Positions 24,988 to 34,809 of a stretch of 64,000 nucleotides of DNA are shown here, piece by piece. The DNA lies in NCBI GenBank assembly GCA_036405135.1, contig DASWYF010000020.1, positions 310,001 through 374,000 on the forward strand, written 5' to 3'. Position numbers and translations under genes: made by a program. Under the pieces are notes generated by a model, which saw nothing but the letters and a program-made list of their open reading frames with translations, searched no databases and had not been told where the DNA came from. Position 1 is the first letter of the stretch. Each line of letters begins with the position of its first letter. This stretch comes from Verrucomicrobiia bacterium. GTDB lineage: Bacteria; Verrucomicrobiota; Verrucomicrobiia; Limisphaerales; JAEYXS01.

Positions 24988-27900
24988 CGAGCTTCTCAAT
25001 CGCTTTGAAATAACTCTCCAGCGCATCGCGGAACTCAACCGGCACGGGTTGCGTTGTGCCCGTGGTGCGCCCAGTCGTGCGTGCATTATCCCGATTTCCA
25101 CGCCCGTCTCCTGTGGCGGCCTGATTGGCGCGATCTGTGTCGCCGCCGTTCTGGTTCATGCCAGGATTCATGCCCTGTTGTGTACCTGTCATCGGGGCTT
25201 GAGGCTGTGCCGCCATCTGCATGAGGAAGGCCATCTCCTGTTCCGCCTGCGATGGGCTGCTGCTCTGATTCTGTTTTTTCTGTTGTTCATTCAGCAGATT
25301 GATCATGTCAGAGAGGTTCTCCACCACTTTCAGCTCACTGTCTTGCGCCAGCATGTCCGTCCTCGGTTTGCCCAGCACCCCTTCAGTATCGCGCATGGAT
25401 TGGAAGGTGTCTTCCAAAGGTTTGTCGAGCTCAGGCGTATCGTTCTCGAACTGAATGTCTAAAATCTGCCTGCGAGAAAGGAACTGTGATTCCGCGAGCT
25501 TCTTTGCGTTCTGCGCATAATGCGGGTCTGTGTCTTTCCGCTGTTCCAGAAGTTTCGTGCGGTCTATCAAGCCGTACTGCGCTTCTCGCATCCGCAAAAA
25601 GCTCATGAGCAGCTTGATCAAGTTATCCTGTGGCGTTTGCCCGCTGCCTTGTCCTTCACCACCGCCATCGGATTTGGAATCTTTCTTGGGCTCCAGCTTG
25701 TCCGCCCAATCATTGAACTGCTTCGTCCATATGCCGAGGTTTTGCAGGGATTGCATGGAGACATTCGCCAGCATGGTCTGTCGCAGCTTGTCGAGTTGCG
25801 GGATCGTCTCCTGGTCCTTCATATCCTTGCTCACCTCGCCGTAGACCGCTTTTTGTGTGCGCTCGAAGAAACGTCCCATCTCATCCTGCACCGTCTGCGC
25901 ATCTTTCTTCGCCTTTGCTTGTGAAATGGAAAGATCGTTGATGGTGCTTAGATAACGGCTAGGCAATTCATTGGGGAGCAAACCGATCGTGTCTGGCACA
26001 ATGGTCTGCAGATACTCCGAGATCTTCTGCTCATCCTTGGAGATCTGCCGCATACGCTGCGCAAGCGTCTGTGCCTGCAAACGGTCCAGCCCTTGATTCA
26101 CATTCTGCTGCATCTTTTCCAAGGCGCGTGCCGCTTCTTCTTCGGAGGTTTGCGCCTTGGCCAATTGATCTTTGCGTTCACCGGCATTCTGCTGCGCCTG
26201 TTGCAAGGAGTTCGCCGCATCCTTCATCTCCTTTTTGGAAAGCTGCTGCATGGATTGCAACGTCTTTGCCCAATCACGCAACGTCTCTTCGTTGAATGTC
26301 GGATTGCGCAGCGCTTCGCGCAATGTCTCCGTACCAGCGCGAGCGGCATCCTGCAACTGTCGTGCCACCGCTTCCTGTTGCTTGGCCAGTTCATCCGCCT
26401 TCGCCGCCGCGGCTTCAGTATTCAGCTTCTCATCGGATTGCTGTTTAAGATCGCGCGTGGCATTGGCAATCGCTTCTTCCTTACGCGTCACTTCCTCCAG
26501 CTTGGCGAACATCTGCTCGAACTGTTGCCGGATCATCTCCGCGTGTTTCACATGGCCGATGACATGCACGCGGAAACGGGCCGTCTCGGAAGCCACGCGA
26601 TTCGGCAGGAAATCCGTGGCCAGTGCCCTGACTTCAACAGTGGTATCAGCGGGCACATTCAAAACCGAAGGGCTGAAAACAAAAGTCTCACCGAACTGAC
26701 GCGTGATGGTGTTCGTGGTCTGGCGACGAAGTAATTGGTTGCCGGGCGAATTTGTGATCGCGGGGCCGGAGACTTGTTCCCAAGCAAGAGTGAGGTCACG
26801 CACGCCAAAGTCATCGCGTGACTGTGTGTTGATGCGTAACACCTCATCTTCGAGAATAACCACATCCATCGCTAAGTCTGCGAGTTCCACTGTCGGAGCA
26901 GCATCGATTGTGGCTTCGATGCCAAGCAACCACGGAGCGCGATTGGTCAGGCCCAGATCGTCCGTCCAGCCGAACGTGGCGCGTTGAGCATCCGCTAGGT
27001 TCAGTGGAGCGCTGACGAACTGGCTGCCCTTCACTTCGAGCGCGATGGGCTTGTGGCGATCCAGTTGCACCCAAGCCTGTTTGAGACTGCGGCTCGCATT
27101 CCCCGTAAGAACGACTTTCGTTTCCGTGAGCACTCGCAGCTTGCCGCTCATCGCGGATTCTTCGAGCGGCGGTTGTTGCAGATAGGCAGGCAGATCGATT
27201 CTCGCGGTGAGTTGGCGCAAAGCCGGGCGATGTTCCGGACGGATACGCAAGGTGCTAGTGGCATCGCCTACTTTTAGCTTCAAATCCGTAGCCACAGTTT
27301 GCGGTGGAAGATCAAATTTCACCGTGTCTGCTTCAACGGCAGCCTTCGACTCATGTTGTCCAATGCTCGCGAACGCTTCCTGCGGGCGCCAAAAGGATTG
27401 ATACGCGACCCGTGCTTCGAAGCGGAATGCTTCACCGTGCGGCACCACGATCTCTTCCGGCACGTCATTCCATTTCACGAACGTGTAACGCGGCGCTTCC
27501 GAAGCAGGCATGAACCAGCGTTTTAGGGAATTGCCCACCGCCATCGGCGCGATGAGCGCGAGCAGCACAATGATGGAAGCTGCGATGCCTGCGCCCATCA
27601 CCAGCTTGCGGGCTGGGCGGAAATCCACCGCTTCCGTGAAGTCCATCTTCGCTGCATCTTCCGTCACCTGACGGATGGCCGCACGACACAAGGCGGCGGA
27701 CATGCCCTCTGGCAATTCCGTCTGCTCGGCGAGTTCCACCACACCCAAGAGCCGGTCACCCAACCGCCGATGGTGCTTCTGCACGATCTTGGAGAAAGCA
27801 CGCAGATCGCGTCGCCGCCAATACCAGAGCGACCACCAACGCTGCACGAGCCAGCCACCCAAGCCGATGCCACCCAACGTCAGCACCAGTCGTATGGCGC

Positions 27901-28069
27901 GGGGCGTATCCCAGATGCGATCCGAGATGAACAACACCAGCATGGAAACCAGCAAAGTCACGCCAGCCGCCGCGAGAGCGACCGTTGTTTCCTTACGCCA
28001 AAGCGCCCGCTCCAGCGTCGCGAATTGCGCGCGCAGGGAATCAGGCAGATTTGTCGGTTTTGATTCCAT
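24980..28069 (-). CDS. Large DUF4175-like membrane protein with coiled coil
   Basis: A 1029-aa protein with two N-terminal membrane helices (about 27-48 and 60-78) and a third near 157-180 (GAGIAASIIVLLALIAPMAV). A large periplasmic region with Ig-like beta segments follows (about 190-520). Then comes a long charged coiled coil (about 530-720, rich in Gln, Lys, Glu and Ala) and a low-complexity Gln/Asn/Gly/Thr tail containing MTGTQQGMNPGMNQNGGD. The architecture resembles the DUF4175 family. No enzyme motif seen. It lies between the vWA protein and the toroid protein in the MoxR operon and may be a scaffold spanning the periplasm. Confidence 0.65.
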   Translation of the reverse strand: MESKPTNLPDSLRAQFATLERALWRKETTVALAAAGVTLLVSMLVLFISDRIWDTPRAIRLVLTLGGIGLGGWLVQRWWSLWYWRRRDLRAFSKIVQKHHRRLGDRLLGVVELAEQTELPEGMSAALCRAAIRQVTEDAAKMDFTEAVDFRPARKLVMGAGIAASIIVLLALIAPMAVGNSLKRWFMPASEAPRYTFVKWNDVPEEIVVPHGEAFRFEARVAYQSFWRPQEAFASIGQHESKAAVEADTVKFDLPPQTVATDLKLKVGDATSTLRIRPEHRPALRQLTARIDLPAYLQQPPLEESAMSGKLRVLTETKVVLTGNASRSLKQAWVQLDRHKPIALEVKGSQFVSAPLNLADAQRATFGWTDDLGLTNRAPWLLGIEATIDAAPTVELADLAMDVVILEDEVLRINTQSRDDFGVRDLTLAWEQVSGPAITNSPGNQLLRRQTTNTITRQFGETFVFSPSVLNVPADTTVEVRALATDFLPNRVASETARFRVHVIGHVKHAEMIRQQFEQMFAKLEEVTRKEEAIANATRDLKQQSDEKLNTEAAAAKADELAKQQEAVARQLQDAARAGTETLREALRNPTFNEETLRDWAKTLQSMQQLSKKEMKDAANSLQQAQQNAGERKDQLAKAQTSEEEAARALEKMQQNVNQGLDRLQAQTLAQRMRQISKDEQKISEYLQTIVPDTIGLLPNELPSRYLSTINDLSISQAKAKKDAQTVQDEMGRFFERTQKAVYGEVSKDMKDQETIPQLDKLRQTMLANVSMQSLQNLGIWTKQFNDWADKLEPKKDSKSDGGGEGQGSGQTPQDNLIKLLMSFLRMREAQYGLIDRTKLLEQRKDTDPHYAQNAKKLAESQFLSRRQILDIQFENDTPELDKPLEDTFQSMRDTEGVLGKPRTDMLAQDSELKVVENLSDMINLLNEQQKKQNQSSSPSQAEQEMAFLMQMAAQPQAPMTGTQQGMNPGMNQNGGDTDRANQAATGDGRGNRDNARTTGRTTGTTQPVPVEFRDALESYFKAIEKLDD

Positions 28070-28081
28070 CTGTGTGACTCT

Positions 28082-30268
28082 TTATACCATGCCCGCGAGT
28101 TTACGGGCCGTCCAATAAATCCCGAGCAGGAGCAGGATGAATCCACCCCATAGCGGCTCCGCCCAAAGGCGCGTCCGCCGTTCCAACGGCTTCGGTTCTG
28201 GCAACAACGAGATCTGCTGTACCAAGGTCTCCAGTTCATTCACCGAGACATTGATGCCTTGGGTCAACGCGGCCAGTTCGCGCAAGACACGCGCATTCGC
28301 GGGCTGCCCCAGTTTCTCACGCTCAGGACGTTTGACGGCAATGGTCGTCGTCAGCTCCCGGCCATGTTCGGGTGAATTGATCTGCAACTTATAGTTCCCG
28401 CCCTCCGTCGGACGATAGCTGCCTTTGAATACGCCCCAGCCGCCGTCCACAGCGGCAAACGAAAGTCGTTCGCTCCGTCCTGAAGGCGTGGTGACCGTGG
28501 CGACTACGGAACCTTTCTCCGCCGGGAAACCTTCGCGATTCAATATGCTGGCTTGGAAGAAAACCGTTTCACCTACGCCGGGTGCTTCCGGGCTGTAGGT
28601 CAGTCGCACGCCTTCCTTCTCGGAGAGATGCCGCTGATGCGCCATCCAGCGCACCACACCGCTCCAGAAGCGGTAGTGATAGCGATCTTCCACGCCGCGC
28701 CGCCAGCGCCACGCACTGTCCGTGCCCATGAAGAGGACCTTGCCGCTGCCGTAAGGCCGGGTGACTACGATGGGCACGCGTCCCCATTTGTTCCGCAGCG
28801 AAGAATGCACTGCGAGCACCTCCGCCCCCGGACGGCTCTTCTCAATGGCCGCGCTCCAGAAGAAGCCAGGGAGATTTTTCCACACGAACGCATTGCGTGA
28901 ATCATCCGCCTCGAAGCGCATCAGGAAATGGTCCGTGCCATCGTTCGATAATTGAAAGTTCGCTTCATTCTGCAAAGCGATACCGTTCGGTTTGGTGATA
29001 TCCCAGACCACCGGCATCAAATCCTCCACCGGCGATTTGACCAAAGAAAGCTGTCGTCCACGCCGTCCCGGCAAGAACACCAGCCCGCTCGATTGTTGCT
29101 CCACCAAGCCGCGCAAGAGTTCCAAGTCGGACTCCTTCAACTCACCCTCACCCACGCCGACATCGCCCAGAAATACGACGTCATATTTCGCAAGCTGTTC
29201 CTTCGTGCCAGGGAAGGAAGGCAGGTAATCATTCCCACCGCCCATGCCGATGTCGGGATGGAACAGCACGCAACTTAACTCCACACCGGGATCCCGCGCG
29301 AGGGCGTTACGCAAATAGCGATACTCCCAGCGCGGTTGTGAATCTACGACGAGCACTTTCAACGATTCCGAACGCACGGCGATGCGGATGCTTTGCTCAT
29401 TGTTCTTCGGCAACGCCTCATCTGCTTCCACCGGCACTTGCAGCTTCAACGAAAAATCTCCGATGATACGTGGTGACCAGATGATGCTATCCTGCAAATC
29501 ACCAAGAGCAGGAATCGTGATGGGCCGTTTGATCTCATCGCCATTTTCCTCACGCAGGACCAAAGTCGTTTTCACTTCACGCGGCAAATGGCTCTTGATG
29601 CGGAAGGGAATGGAAATTTGTTCACCCACAAGCCCATAAGCAGGCGGTTTCACTTGTTCCAGCACGAGGTCGGGCAAGGGCGTATCACGACCCACGGTGA
29701 CGGAGAAAACGGGGACGCCTTGTTCGCGATAGCGCGCGGCAGCGGTGAGCGGAGATTTGCCAGCGGTCCAATCACCATCGGTAAGCAGGATGACGGTCTT
29801 GAGATTTTTCCGCTGATTGATCGTGCCTTCCAGAGCGGCGTTCAGGTCTGTGCCGGGATCAGCAGCGTTGGCATCGGCTGGTGGAGCGGCAAATGCTTCA
29901 AATGACACACGCGCATCTTTCTCCAATGGCTTCCAAAACTCGCGCTTCTGCTGGGCTTCCAGCCAGTCGCGGCGGGTGAGGACGTTGGTGCCTTGCTGCA
30001 GATCGCGCGTCTCCATGCTCGCGGATGCATCCGCCATGATGACGATTTCAGGTGTCTCGGTGCGCTCGATGCGTTGCACGCGCTCCGGCTTCATCAAGGT
30101 GATGAGCAGCAGCGTGATGATGACAAAGCGCAAGCTTTCCAGCCAGAAGGTTGGCCCGTGACCGGGACGCCGCCGCCAATGGATGAAACCAAAAGCGCCA
30201 GCAGCCAACCATGCCACCAAGCCCAGCAGCATCCACGGACCTGAAACTGTGAATGACCAGTCAGTCAT
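28082..30268 (-). CDS. Membrane vWA / glutamine-amidotransferase-like protein
   Basis: A 728-aa inner-membrane protein. Two helices lie at the N-terminus (about 10-30 and 45-60) and one at the C-terminus (LWGGFILLLLGIYWTARKLA). A von Willebrand A domain occupies about 70-220 with an intact MIDAS (DASAS, then LLTDGDW). Next comes a GATase1-like domain (about 305-420, LKVLVVDSQPRWEYRYLRNAL) lacking the catalytic Cys, then beta-rich segments. Such proteins occur in MoxR operons of Planctomycetes and Verrucomicrobia, where they are thought to assemble with BatA-type partners. It shares one base with the preceding stop codon (TGATG), suggesting coupled translation. Confidence 0.75.
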   Translation of the reverse strand: MTDWSFTVSGPWMLLGLVAWLAAGAFGFIHWRRRPGHGPTFWLESLRFVIITLLLITLMKPERVQRIERTETPEIVIMADASASMETRDLQQGTNVLTRRDWLEAQQKREFWKPLEKDARVSFEAFAAPPADANAADPGTDLNAALEGTINQRKNLKTVILLTDGDWTAGKSPLTAAARYREQGVPVFSVTVGRDTPLPDLVLEQVKPPAYGLVGEQISIPFRIKSHLPREVKTTLVLREENGDEIKRPITIPALGDLQDSIIWSPRIIGDFSLKLQVPVEADEALPKNNEQSIRIAVRSESLKVLVVDSQPRWEYRYLRNALARDPGVELSCVLFHPDIGMGGGNDYLPSFPGTKEQLAKYDVVFLGDVGVGEGELKESDLELLRGLVEQQSSGLVFLPGRRGRQLSLVKSPVEDLMPVVWDITKPNGIALQNEANFQLSNDGTDHFLMRFEADDSRNAFVWKNLPGFFWSAAIEKSRPGAEVLAVHSSLRNKWGRVPIVVTRPYGSGKVLFMGTDSAWRWRRGVEDRYHYRFWSGVVRWMAHQRHLSEKEGVRLTYSPEAPGVGETVFFQASILNREGFPAEKGSVVATVTTPSGRSERLSFAAVDGGWGVFKGSYRPTEGGNYKLQINSPEHGRELTTTIAVKRPEREKLGQPANARVLRELAALTQGINVSVNELETLVQQISLLPEPKPLERRTRLWAEPLWGGFILLLLGIYWTARKLAGMV

Positions 30269-32283
30269 CAGGAAACCACCTCCGCAGATGTATTACGTTG
30301 AGGTTTCACTGACTTGCCCGTAAGCGTGTCGGTCTTCACCGTCTTCGTGGGCAATACGAGGAAGCTCTCGATGAGCAGGAATAGCAACATGGCTGTGACG
30401 AAGAGACGCCAGACTTCACCTTGTAAACGATCTTCACCTTGGCCGGTTTCCTCGAACCATTGCAGATTGATACCCGACAATGCGCCAGTGACTTCTTCAC
30501 GCGTAGCGGCTTCCGTCGAATCTTCGCCACTAGCACGGTTCATCGCGGTGAGGCGTTCACCTGCGCGATAGATACCCGCTTCCAGTTGTGGATTTGCGCC
30601 ACCACCTTCGACCGGTTGCCACGGCAGCGCTTGATCTACCGCTGTAAGATCCCCGCACTGCATCAAGCTCGCTTGCGTGAGGCGACGGCTGCCGCTCTGC
30701 AAGAGACGTTGCGTGACGGGCACCAGCACGGGGCCGCTGCCGAGCGTGGACCAATCACGCAAGGGCAGTGACGCGAGGAAATAGACCTGACCGCGACCAA
30801 TCGTCTGGCGCGTGAGGAAGATGCTGCCATCCGCAAAGCTCGCGAGTGCGGGGACATTGCCATTGATGCGCTGGCGCTGGAGAATAGATGCTTGATTCAA
30901 AGGCAGGCTGAAGCCTTCTTCCGTTTTGGCCAGCGGACCTTCTTTCTCTTCCCAGCGCTCGACCTGATAGCTCTGGTTCTCCGCGACTTTCTCCACCGCA
31001 CCCCAACCTTGCCCGGCGAACTGGCCACTATCAGCTTTGCCCGTCGGTAAAAAGACCAGCGCACCACCGCTCTGCACAAAGGCATCGAGCTTGACCGCGA
31101 CATCGCTTGTGGGCAACGCAGCGTGCCAGAAGATGAGGACATCGCCATCAAACGTTTGCCCCGCCGCATCTGCCGTGGAGAGCACGCGTGCTTCGCGTTG
31201 CGTGCCCGGTGGAGATGCTGAGCTGGCCGCAGCGAGCCAACGACCCAAGCGTCCTTCTTCCGTCACAATGGTCGTGCGCAGCTTGGCCGGCGGTCCGTAA
31301 ACAAACCACGCACGGTTGTTGTGCAGATTGGCATCAGCAGGCACTTCGACATAACCCCAACCGCTTCCACGTTGCGCACCGAGCGCGAGCCGTTGCCGCC
31401 AGCGTAGGTTACCACCTTCCACGGCCACTTCGAATTGCGACGGCGTGCCGTTCAGATTCACCGTCACGGGAATCGTGGTGGATTGATTGCTGCTGCGCTG
31501 GATGTCCGCGGTGAGCAGCAGTTCCGCTTTGTCATCGCGATCTGTGCGCAGGGCATCTTGCAGTGTCACAGTGGTATCCGCATCACTCTCGCCGCTGACG
31601 GCCAGCACGCGCAGGCGCACACGTTGTTGCAAGCTGTTGAGTTGAGCTTGAATGGCCTGCCAGCGCTCGTCATCCGCTTTCCAATTCGTCTTTTGAAAAT
31701 CAGAGGTGACCCAGAGTTCAGCGGTCCCGGTTTGATTCTCTTCCAGCCATGTGAGCGCAGCTTGAAAGAGTCCGGGAAAATCCGTGGTCGTGTCTGTTGC
31801 GGCGGTGGTTGGTAAATCTTTCAGATCGGAGGGCCGGGCTAAAGGTTGGGCGCGGCGTAAGGCACTATCAATCACCACCAGCTGGCTGCGACCGGCGAAA
31901 GGCTCGGCGGCTTTTGCCAACGAGCTCAATGCTTGTTCGCGTCGCGTGGTAGTGGAACCGGTGAGCTTGCTCTCCATACTCACTGAACGATCGAGCAAGA
32001 TGACGATGGCATCAGGTGCCGAGTTTACCGACCAGCCCAGCCAGCCACCTGCTAGTGGGCGACCGAGGAACAAGATGAGCATCAGCACGGCGAGTGTGCG
32101 GAAGAGCAGGATGAGCCATTGCTTCAACTTCGCCTGGCTGGTGGAGCTTTGCGTGGCGGCGACGAGGAAGCGCATCGCGGCCCATGGCTGTGGCCGGTGC
32201 CGCAGGCGGTTGATCAAATGGATGATGATCGGCAGCAGCACCAGTGGCAACGCCCACAAAATCTCTGGCTGTAAAAATGTCAT
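30268..32283 (-). CDS. BatA-type membrane protein with vWA domain
   Basis: A 671-aa protein that starts with the aerotolerance-regulator N-terminal (BatA) domain: MTFLQPEILWALPLVLLPII followed by LINRLRHRPQPWAAMRFL, then a second helix at about 60-80. A vWA domain follows (about 92-240) with first MIDAS motif DRSVS. The later TDG motif is replaced by TSD. The rest is periplasmic and beta-rich, with a further helix near 640 (LFVTAMLLFLLIESFLVLP). In Bacteroides Bat proteins affect oxygen tolerance; in Verrucomicrobia the role is not established. Lies between the DUF58 gene and the vWA/GATase gene. Confidence 0.8.
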   Translation of the reverse strand: MTFLQPEILWALPLVLLPIIIHLINRLRHRPQPWAAMRFLVAATQSSTSQAKLKQWLILLFRTLAVLMLILFLGRPLAGGWLGWSVNSAPDAIVILLDRSVSMESKLTGSTTTRREQALSSLAKAAEPFAGRSQLVVIDSALRRAQPLARPSDLKDLPTTAATDTTTDFPGLFQAALTWLEENQTGTAELWVTSDFQKTNWKADDERWQAIQAQLNSLQQRVRLRVLAVSGESDADTTVTLQDALRTDRDDKAELLLTADIQRSSNQSTTIPVTVNLNGTPSQFEVAVEGGNLRWRQRLALGAQRGSGWGYVEVPADANLHNNRAWFVYGPPAKLRTTIVTEEGRLGRWLAAASSASPPGTQREARVLSTADAAGQTFDGDVLIFWHAALPTSDVAVKLDAFVQSGGALVFLPTGKADSGQFAGQGWGAVEKVAENQSYQVERWEEKEGPLAKTEEGFSLPLNQASILQRQRINGNVPALASFADGSIFLTRQTIGRGQVYFLASLPLRDWSTLGSGPVLVPVTQRLLQSGSRRLTQASLMQCGDLTAVDQALPWQPVEGGGANPQLEAGIYRAGERLTAMNRASGEDSTEAATREEVTGALSGINLQWFEETGQGEDRLQGEVWRLFVTAMLLFLLIESFLVLPTKTVKTDTLTGKSVKPQRNTSAEVVS

Positions 32284-32300
32284 TCAGTACGGCCGTTTGC

Positions 32301-33212
32301 CTACCCTCTCGCAGATGCCGTTCCCGCTCGCTCGCTCAGGAAATCAGCGAGCAGTTTTTCGTAATCCTGATCCGTGATCGCCAGCCGGTAATCCGCATTG
32401 AACTGGTGGCAGCCTTGCTTGAGCTTGGCCAGATGCTTGTGCAGTTGCGCTAGATATTCATCACGGATGCTGTTCGGCTCAGCCACGATGTTGAAGGAGC
32501 TTTCCAGATCGTTGAAGCGCACGGGCCGCTCGAAACGGAACTCCATCTCCATGCGATCCAGCAATTGGAACAGCACCAGATCATGCTTTTGAAAACGTAG
32601 ATGCTGGAAGCAGTTCAGCAACGCATCCGCGTCATCAAAGGCATCCGTCAGCACGATGATGATCGCGCGGCGACGCACCTTCTCCGCCAGATCGTGCAAC
32701 GCTTGCACGATGTTCGTCGTCCCCTTGGCTTCGACCTGTTCCAAGGTGTCGTAAATCAATTGTAGATGTGCCGGGTTGCGCTTTGCCGGAATATCCAACG
32801 TCTTCTTTTCACCCACACACAGCAATCCCGCCGCATCCCCTTGCTGGATGGTGAGGTAAGCGAAGCTCGCGGCAATCTTGCGTGCGTAATCGAGACGGCT
32901 TTCGTGCCTGCCTTTGAAACTCATCGAGGCGCTCGTATCCAACACGATGTAGCAACGGAGATTCGTATCCGCCTCGAACTCCTTCATGTAGAAGCGATCG
33001 GAGCGACCAAACACGCGCCAATCCAGACGACGCAGATCATCACCCGGCACGTAGTTCCGATACTCCGCGAACTCCACGCTGGAGCCGCGATGCGGGCTCT
33101 TGTGATGGCCGGACACCATGCCCTCCATGGGAAAACGCGTCACCAGTTGCTGGCGCATCAGGCGCGCCAGTACGGCGGGATCGAGAAAGGCTCTGGGGCG
33201 TTCTTCAGCCAC
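32301..33212 (-). CDS. DUF58 domain protein
   Basis: A 303-aa soluble protein of the DUF58 family, the usual partner of MoxR ATPases. It has the family opening HRGSSVEFAEYRNYVPGDDL followed by RRLDWRVFGRSD, and a vWA-like fold with a partial MIDAS (LDTSASM, later VLTDAFDD). MoxR is thought to act as a chaperone that inserts cofactors or remodels the vWA partners. It follows moxR after 11 bases and precedes the BatA-type gene by 17 bases. Confidence 0.88.
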   Translation of the reverse strand: MAEERPRAFLDPAVLARLMRQQLVTRFPMEGMVSGHHKSPHRGSSVEFAEYRNYVPGDDLRRLDWRVFGRSDRFYMKEFEADTNLRCYIVLDTSASMSFKGRHESRLDYARKIAASFAYLTIQQGDAAGLLCVGEKKTLDIPAKRNPAHLQLIYDTLEQVEAKGTTNIVQALHDLAEKVRRRAIIIVLTDAFDDADALLNCFQHLRFQKHDLVLFQLLDRMEMEFRFERPVRFNDLESSFNIVAEPNSIRDEYLAQLHKHLAKLKQGCHQFNADYRLAITDQDYEKLLADFLSERAGTASARG

Positions 33213-33223
33213 GAGAGATCAGG

Positions 33224-34255
33224 TTAAGGCTTCTCGTTACGCAACGTCTCCACCAACCGCCCGATGATATGCGGGCTGGTGACGCCTTCTGACTGCGCCT
33301 GGAAGTTCGTGAGGATGCGATGAGTGAGTACGGGCTTCGCGACGGCTTCGATATCTTCCGTGCGCACGAGGTAGCTGCCGTGCAGAACGGCATGGGCCTT
33401 CGCACCGCGGATGAGATATTGCACTGCGCGCGGACCAGCCCCCCAAGTGACCCATTTGCGGACCCAATCCGGCACACCCGGTGAATTCGGTCGCGTCATG
33501 CGCACGAGATCCACGGCGAGGTCGTAGATGTGATCCGGCACCGGCACGCGCTCGACGAGTTGTTGAAAGGCGAGAACTTGTTCACCCGTGATGAGCTTGC
33601 TTGGAGGAGATGATTTCGCACCGGTCGTCTCCCGCGCGATGCGGCGCTCTTCCAAGAGCGTCGGGTAATCCACGTGGATGAAAAACATGAAACGATCGAG
33701 CTGCGCTTCCGGGAGAGAATACGTGCCTTCTTGCTCGATCGGATTCTGCGTGGCCAAAACAAAGAACGGTGAGGGCAGCGGGAAGACACGACCTGCCGCC
33801 GTGACCTTATGCTCCTGCATCGCTTCGAGGAGAGCGGATTGCGTCTTGGGCGGCGTGCGGTTGATCTCATCTGCCAGCACGATATTCGCGAAGATGGGAC
33901 CTTTCACGAACACGAACGCGCGTCGCCCTGGTTGATCCGTCTCCTGCAAAATGTCCGTGCCGGTGATGTCCGAGGGCATCAAGTCCGGCGTGAACTGGAT
34001 GCGGTTAAAGCCCAGCGACATCACATCCGCCAGCGCATGCACCATCGTGGTCTTCGCCAGACCGGGCACACCCATGAGCAGCGCATGGCCGCGCGCGAGG
34101 ATGGCGATGAGCAGTTGTTCGATGACCTGTTCCTGGCCGATGATGACCTTGCCGACCTCCTTACCCATCTGTTGGTAAAGTTCGCGCAATTCATCGATAG
34201 CGGCGACATCGCGATCCGAAGTGCCGGACAAGGGTGCGTGGGAGACTTGGCTCAT
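33224..34255 (-). CDS. MoxR-family AAA+ ATPase
   Basis: First gene of the seven-gene operon (343 aa). Walker A is GVPGLAKT (62-69), Walker B LADEINRTPPKTQSALLEAM, and sensor 1 FFVLATQNPIEQEGTY; these are the standard MoxR signatures. The C-terminal lid domain contains GAGPRAVQYLIRGAKAHA. MoxR proteins form hexamers that help assemble or activate vWA-domain complexes. The following genes supply three vWA-type proteins, which fits. The upstream region (34256-34467) contains no gene and presumably holds the operon promoter, though I could not pick a clear one. Confidence 0.93.
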   Translation of the reverse strand: MSQVSHAPLSGTSDRDVAAIDELRELYQQMGKEVGKVIIGQEQVIEQLLIAILARGHALLMGVPGLAKTTMVHALADVMSLGFNRIQFTPDLMPSDITGTDILQETDQPGRRAFVFVKGPIFANIVLADEINRTPPKTQSALLEAMQEHKVTAAGRVFPLPSPFFVLATQNPIEQEGTYSLPEAQLDRFMFFIHVDYPTLLEERRIARETTGAKSSPPSKLITGEQVLAFQQLVERVPVPDHIYDLAVDLVRMTRPNSPGVPDWVRKWVTWGAGPRAVQYLIRGAKAHAVLHGSYLVRTEDIEAVAKPVLTHRILTNFQAQSEGVTSPHIIGRLVETLRNEKP

Positions 34256-34467
34256 GATTCGTAAGTTCAGACGTTAAAAACGAGCGGGTGTTCAACCTCC
34301 ATTTGACTGATCAGCTTCCATTCCAACTCGGTCACAGCCAGACACATGCGTCCTGTCCAGGGCGATATGCATGATGGGGCTTTAAACATGGGCACAACCT
34401 AACCCCGGTCTGGCTGTAAGTAAACGAATGAACGACAAGGTAGTCGGGTCGCTATCGCCTTAAATAA

Positions 34468-34809
34468 TTAGCCTATCCCCTCTACTCGATCCAAATACAC
34501 GTTCACTAGCTTATGGTTTTTCAAAAGGCTTTCAATTTGAGGCCAGAGCCGTGCCAAAACCGCATGAAATTGAACTTTACGCATATTGCCAAATCGTAAA
34601 TGAACCACCCAAGGTGGAGGCGATCTGATGATGATGCGGTCTGAAAAATCGGCATCCTTTGTGACTATCACCCATTCACGCTGACGCGCTTCATTCCATA
34701 CGCTAGTATCATCAGGGCTTGCTCCCAATTCGGACGTGAAATGAACTGGTAGACTGGGAGAAAAAGTAAGTCTTGAAGGCAGATTTTCGTCGAAGAAGAA
34801 ACCCTTCAT
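34468..34809 (-). CDS. DUF5615 PIN-like toxin (VapC45-like)
   Basis: A 113-aa protein starting MKGFFFDENLPSRLT at ATG 34809, the typical DUF5615 opening in which the Asp-Glu-Asn is an active-site element of a Mut7-C/PIN-like nuclease. Later acidic motifs are TKDADFSDR and the basic-hydrophobic VVHLRFGN. A longer frame from 34866 exists, but the shorter start overlaps the DUF433 stop by ATGA and matches the family length. Expected to act as an RNase toxin held by the upstream DUF433 protein. Base composition is AT-richer than neighbours, as is common for mobile toxin-antitoxin loci. Confidence 0.8.
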   Translation of the reverse strand: MKGFFFDENLPSRLTFSPSLPVHFTSELGASPDDTSVWNEARQREWVIVTKDADFSDRIIIRSPPPWVVHLRFGNMRKVQFHAVLARLWPQIESLLKNHKLVNVYLDRVEGIG

